NCBI GenBank assembly: GCA_049514435.1
Contig: JBEKVB010000001.1
Coordinates: 62,001-126,000, forward strand
Direction: 5' to 3'
Source of the DNA: UBA4810 sp002479215
GTDB taxonomy: Bacteria > Desulfobacterota > Syntrophia > Syntrophales > Smithellaceae
DNA: 64,000 nt
Shown here: piece by piece, positions 60,479 through 64,000 of the stretch
Layout: each line of letters opens with the position of its first letter
Numbering within the stretch: the first letter of the stretch is position 1
The notes under the pieces: model-generated
Database searches by the model: none
What the model saw: only the letters and a program-made list of their open reading frames with translations
What the model was told of the DNA's origin: nothing
Position numbers and translations under genes: made by a program

Positions 60479-61843
60479 ATGGCCAAAATTTTGGTTGTTG
60501 ATGACAATCAGGACATGAGAGAATTTATGGAAATAATGCTCACAAAAGAAGGTTACGACGTAGTTTGCGCCGAAGATCCCTCCAAAGCAATCGCTCTCTG
60601 CAATAAAAAAGACTTTGATCTGGTTATCACTGATTTGAGGATGCCTAAAATCGACGGCATTGAGTTTCTTAAAGCCATTAAGGATAAAAAACCGGAAACA
60701 ATAGTTATTCTTATTACAGCCTATGCCTCAGGGGAAACAGCTGTAAACGCCATGAAAGAAGGAGCTTATGATTATGTGGAAAAAGGAGGCAGTATTGAAG
60801 AACTAAAAAAGATCGTTCGCGCCGCTTTGGTAAAAAAGGGACTATTGACCGAAAATGAGACTGTAAAAAAAGAGCAAGCTGAAGATACAACATTTGGCGG
60901 AATGATCGGAACAAGCAGGGAAATGATAAAAGTATTCGCAACAATCAAAAAAGTAGCCGACACTCCGGCAAATATTTTGATCTTAGGAGAAAGCGGAACA
61001 GGTAAAGAACTGGTTGCACGCGCGATTCATGAAAACTCACCACGTTCCAAAATGCCTTTTAATGCCATAAACAGCGGCGGAATACCGGAAAATCTGCTGG
61101 AGAGCGAACTTTTCGGCTATATGAAAGGTTCGTTTACCGGAGCTTATACCGATAAGCCAGGACTTTTCGAAATGGCAAAGGGAGGTACAGTATTTCTTGA
61201 TGAAATTGGAGAGTTACCTCCTGTACTTCAAGTAAAACTTTTGCGCATAGTTCAGGAAAAAACCTTTCGGCGGATTGGTGGATCTGAGAATATCAAAGTT
61301 GATGTGCGGATAATTTCCGCTACTAATCAAAATCTAGAAGAAAAAGTCAAGAAAGGAGAATTTAGGGAGGATCTTTATTTCCGGTTGAATGTCATTCCTA
61401 TTCGTATGCCATCGCTGAGAGAAAGAAAAGAAGACATACCTCTTCTAACGAAGCATTTTATTGAGAAATACGCGAAAGAATTCGGCAAGGAAATAAGAAC
61501 AATTTCTTCATATGCGATGGAGTTATTGATGAATTATGCATTTCCCGGAAATATTCGCGAACTGGAAAACATCATCGAACGCGGCGTAGCCATGGAAAGC
61601 TCCAATATAATCTTGCCGGAAAACTTAGTATTAGCAGCCAATGCCGCCTCCGGCGTACAAAATTTTGATATCGGAATTACAGACGCTGGAATTGACTTGA
61701 ATTCGGAATTGGGAAAAATAGAAAAAACAATTATCGAGAAAGCTCTGCGGAAAACTAAAGGCTCAAAAACGAAGGCCGCGGAACTTTTGCACGTCACCTT
61801 TGATTCACTCCGTTATCGTATGGAGAAATTGGGCGTGGAGTAG
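60479..61843 (+). CDS. Sigma-54-dependent response regulator (PilR/NtrC-like)
   Basis: Receiver domain (about 1-120) with Asp8/Asp9 and phosphoacceptor Asp52 in VITDLRMPK. AAA+ domain with Walker A GESGTGKE (170-177) and GSFTGA loop (217-222), which contacts sigma-54. Fis-type HTH at the C-terminus (AAELLHVTFDSLRYRMEKLG). It should activate sigma-54 promoters when phosphorylated by the preceding kinase. PilR identity is inferred from the PilS-like partner and nearby pilT-like gene. 454 residues. Confidence 0.93.
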   Translation: MAKILVVDDNQDMREFMEIMLTKEGYDVVCAEDPSKAIALCNKKDFDLVITDLRMPKIDGIEFLKAIKDKKPETIVILITAYASGETAVNAMKEGAYDYVEKGGSIEELKKIVRAALVKKGLLTENETVKKEQAEDTTFGGMIGTSREMIKVFATIKKVADTPANILILGESGTGKELVARAIHENSPRSKMPFNAINSGGIPENLLESELFGYMKGSFTGAYTDKPGLFEMAKGGTVFLDEIGELPPVLQVKLLRIVQEKTFRRIGGSENIKVDVRIISATNQNLEEKVKKGEFREDLYFRLNVIPIRMPSLRERKEDIPLLTKHFIEKYAKEFGKEIRTISSYAMELLMNYAFPGNIRELENIIERGVAMESSNIILPENLVLAANAASGVQNFDIGITDAGIDLNSELGKIEKTIIEKALRKTKGSKTKAAELLHVTFDSLRYRMEKLGVE

Positions 61844-61917
61844 AATAACCCTTTTAGCGGTGTTTGGATTTTTATAAAGATACTTATAAACATTGTTAGA
61901 GATCTCCGGAGAACAAC

Positions 61918-62379
61918 ATGCTGCCTATTCGCCTTGAATTTAGTTCTCGGCTCGCTGCGCCAACGGATGAAGTTTGGAAATGGATTACTTCGTGGAAGAG
62001 CATCTCTACCGAAATTTTGCCTTACTTCCGTAAGATGGCACCGAACAGTGTAACGAGCATCGATGATCTGAACGTCGTCCCTGGCACCCCGTTGTTCCGA
62101 AGCCGTATGTACTTATTCGGAATAATACCCACCGACCATTCCGACGTAACCCTTTTGGAATTGGACAAGTGTAGAGGATTTGTTGAACAGTCTCCCCTGG
62201 GATCGATGACTCTCTGGCATCACTAAAGAAGGATAAGCAACGGTGCAAACGGTTGCACACTTACGGACATTCTTACCTTTCAGCCACGGATGAGCCGGAG
62301 ACTTGTTGCTTGGTTTATTGGTCGCGTTTTTAAGCACCGTCATGCCGTACTTAAACGATACCTCGGGCCAGCCGTCTAA
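61918..62379 (+). pseudogene. SRPBCC-family protein gene with an in-frame stop
   Basis: Starts at ATG 61918 with GGAG upstream, and reads as an SRPBCC (START/Bet v1-like) protein of lipid or small-ligand binding. After LWHH the codon at 62224-62226 is TAA, but the same frame goes on with RRISNGANGCTLTDILTFQP and AWFIGRVFKHRHAVLKRYLG to a TAA at 62377-62379. The continuation has the sequence expected for the second half of the domain. One base change would restore a 153-residue protein. It is followed by an attC-like element, so it may be a cassette gene. A sequencing error cannot be ruled out. Confidence 0.72.
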
Positions 62380-62436
62380 ACACGGCGCTCAAGGCGGGCG
62401 CGCAAAAGCAGCGCACAGCTTAGCTCTGCGTTATTT
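62374..62436 (+). repeat. attC-like recombination site
   Basis: The sequence GTCTAAACACGGCGCTCAAGG, then CGGGCGCGC-AAAA-GCAGCGC, then ACAGCTTAGCTCTGCGTTATT has the layout of an integron attC: a GTCTAA-type R box with GCTCAAGG on the left, a GC stem and short loop, and AGCTTAGCTC with GCGTTA on the right. The R box has an extra A and the right GTTATTT deviates from GTTRRRY. It directly follows the SRPBCC frame. A GTTAGAG lies 27 bases upstream of the gene (61886 region), where a cassette boundary would be expected. No integrase is in the window. Confidence 0.5.
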
Positions 62437-63705
62437 TTTCGGGCGCTTTTTCACTATTTTCTCTTCTTTTGATTCGTCATACTGGGCAATGATATCTTTA
62501 AGTTCCATGTCGTGATCTTCCAGAATCACATAACGCTGTTCATCGTCGTCACCGGCGGTTAATTTTGAGGCGTCGTCGGTTTTGTAGGCGTCATCTACAG
62601 AGGACATATAAATTACATCCTGAACGGCGTTGGGATCGATAAGGGAGGAAACGTAATCCTTTTCCTTGGAAGAATCCGCCCCCATGCCGAAACTCTTATA
62701 GGGATGGACAAACGAGGAACGTTCATTGATAAATTCCTTTTCATAAAGGTTCATCGTGAACATGCCCTCATTTCTGCTCGTAAGCATGATCGTTTCTAAT
62801 TGTGTCAGCTTGTTTTCTCGAATACTGCTCTGAACCGATGGTGTCCCCTTTAAGATAGAAAGAATAGGCACGCGGAAACCGACTTTTTTAATAAGGGTCA
62901 ATTGCTGAACAATAAGCCAGGAAAGAGTTGAAGCGAACTGGTAGCGAATGACATCCTGATTCTCACCGGTAACGCAGTTGTTGATCCGATAAACCGCATC
63001 TTCAGCAGTGGCTGCGTGCAGTGTCGCGAAAACGAGGTGCCCAGACTCGGCGGCATTGAGGGTTAGTCGAATTGTATCCGGTTCTCTTAATTCTCCTACG
63101 AAGATCACATCGGGATTTTCTCTCAGAACATCCAGAAGTCCTTGGTTGAAGGAAGGGACGTGGACACCGACTTCGCGCTGTTCGATGAAAGATTTCTTAG
63201 GTTTAAACCTGTATTCAATCGGATCTTCAATTGTTATGATATGGGTGGGTCTAGTTCGGTTGATTTCTTCAATAATGGCGGCAATGGTGGTCGATTTGCC
63301 AAAACCCGTACTTCCACAAACCAGTATAAGGCCGGATTGAAGTTCAACTATCTGGTTAAGCGATGGATGCAGGTTGAGCGAAGTTAAATCAGGAATCGTT
63401 TCCGGAAGCAGACGTATAGCAAGACTCAACCCACGGGTTGTATAAAACGCATTGATTCTAACACGCACATGGTTGAAAGAAAGGGCGAAATCAACAGACC
63501 ATCTTTTTCTGAGCATTTGCAGTTGCCGGTCGCTCAACATTTCTTTGACCATAGCGTCTATTTCCGTATGCGACCATTTAATATTTTTATCAAAATGGAT
63601 GACGCCGTCTCTACGGAAGATCAAAGGAAAACCTCCCGTAATGTGGAGGTCGGAAAGTCTTTGCTTGATGGCGGCTAGGATTAAATCTGTAAAACGCTGA
63701 TTCAT
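62431..63705 (-). CDS. PilT-like type IV pilus retraction ATPase
   Basis: Hexameric ATPase that disassembles pili or aids twitching, DNA uptake and surface sensing. N-terminal PAS-like part (1-105), Walker A GSTGFGKSTT, Asp box ITIEDPIEYRF, Walker B DVIFVGELREPDTI, His box SGHLVFATLHA. 424 residues is longer than typical PilT (about 345-380) because of an acidic, lysine-rich C-terminal tail beyond residue 350. PilU is another option. It is convergent with the SRPBCC pseudogene; its stop codon is inside the right end of the attC-like site. Confidence 0.88.
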   Translation of the reverse strand: MNQRFTDLILAAIKQRLSDLHITGGFPLIFRRDGVIHFDKNIKWSHTEIDAMVKEMLSDRQLQMLRKRWSVDFALSFNHVRVRINAFYTTRGLSLAIRLLPETIPDLTSLNLHPSLNQIVELQSGLILVCGSTGFGKSTTIAAIIEEINRTRPTHIITIEDPIEYRFKPKKSFIEQREVGVHVPSFNQGLLDVLRENPDVIFVGELREPDTIRLTLNAAESGHLVFATLHAATAEDAVYRINNCVTGENQDVIRYQFASTLSWLIVQQLTLIKKVGFRVPILSILKGTPSVQSSIRENKLTQLETIMLTSRNEGMFTMNLYEKEFINERSSFVHPYKSFGMGADSSKEKDYVSSLIDPNAVQDVIYMSSVDDAYKTDDASKLTAGDDDEQRYVILEDHDMELKDIIAQYDESKEEKIVKKRPKK

Positions 63706-64000
63706 ATTTACTTCCTAAGAGACTATTCGCGCTATCGCTATAATGATTATATGTTTCCTCTCCGAAAAAACTGTATCCAGTTTCCTAACTATATGAAAAT
63801 GGTGCATATGTGTCAAGAAAATTAAACAACATGATATCGCAGTTTCAGCGTAAAAACTTATTAGCTTGGTTGAGAAAATATAAGGTCAATAGCATGGATT
63901 TTTGATTAACCATAACATTGTCGGTTATTAATGACTCGATAATATTTTAAAGATCGTCGAAAATGATTATTTACTTTTTTCTTGACTTTTTCCGCATATT
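63706..64000. other. Intergenic AT-rich region to window end
   Basis: About 295 bases with no convincing frame. It is upstream of the PilT-like gene and may hold its promoter; I cannot locate one with confidence. The last 25 bases contain CTTGACTTTTTCC, a possible -35 element for a gene beyond the window. Confidence 0.4.

Noticed and set aside
1..64000. CRISPR array, tRNA or rRNA genes
   Set aside because: No regularly spaced direct repeats, and no tRNA cloverleaf or rRNA core motif was noticed by eye; a tRNA scan would settle it.

Overview
The window is AT-rich chromosomal DNA from a Gram-negative, probably anaerobic bacterium. LPS export genes (lptF/lptG), an L-Ara4N lipid A pathway, and Lnt and RseP point to an outer membrane. 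A citrate synthase of the Re-type (HMGL-like) family, a DUF362 ferredoxin-like protein, PilS/PilR-like regulators and a PilT-like ATPase suggest Desulfobacterota (the old Deltaproteobacteria), perhaps Syntrophales. That placement is inferred from gene content only. I saw no rRNA, tRNA, CRISPR array or intact prophage.

Layout. 1-8.6 kb: the 3' part of lnt, prfB with its programmed frameshift, an MltD-like lytic transglycosylase, panC and panD behind a structured leader, then metK and ahcY of the SAM cycle. 8.6-10.9 kb (minus): lptF-lptG. 11-21 kb: a nine-gene operon behind a consensus-like sigma-70 promoter (GT9, GT39, PAP2, arnT, arnB, arnC, a split arnA as two genes, arnD). 21-25 kb (minus): a zinc-ribbon protein, a HEPN-like orphan, a dicarboxylate/amino-acid symporter, a VanX-type dipeptidase and an L,D-transpeptidase lipoprotein. 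25-38 kb: M23 peptidase, secA, argJ, then rpsB-tsf-pyrH-frr and uppS-cdsA-dxr-rseP-tsaB, a classic translation and envelope block with clear terminators and promoters.

38-48 kb is the accessory part: a HTH / ExeA-like ATPase / TPR operon, an IS remnant beside an output-less receptor, a second truncated-looking Cache protein, DUF362 plus glutamine cyclotransferase, two small unknown proteins, and a metallopeptidase whose zinc-ribbon tail has been shifted out of frame at a T7 run. 48-64 kb: adk and a UvrD-like helicase flanked by copies of an intergenic hairpin repeat, a citrate-synthase-like enzyme fused to a Cache sensor domain, aspS, hisS, comEC, a PilS/PilR-like two-component pair, a nonsense-interrupted SRPBCC gene followed by an attC-like site, and a PilT-like ATPase.

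The most unusual items are the panC leader, which looks like an attenuator and is a candidate for the known pan RNA motif; the hairpin repeat family at 48-51 kb, with a shared element at 30.1 kb; the possible single integron-type cassette between the pilR-like and pilT-like genes; the zinc metallopeptidase frameshift; the enzyme-Cache fusion; and the arn operon with separate ArnA halves. No single locus stands out as a wholly new defence or mobile system.
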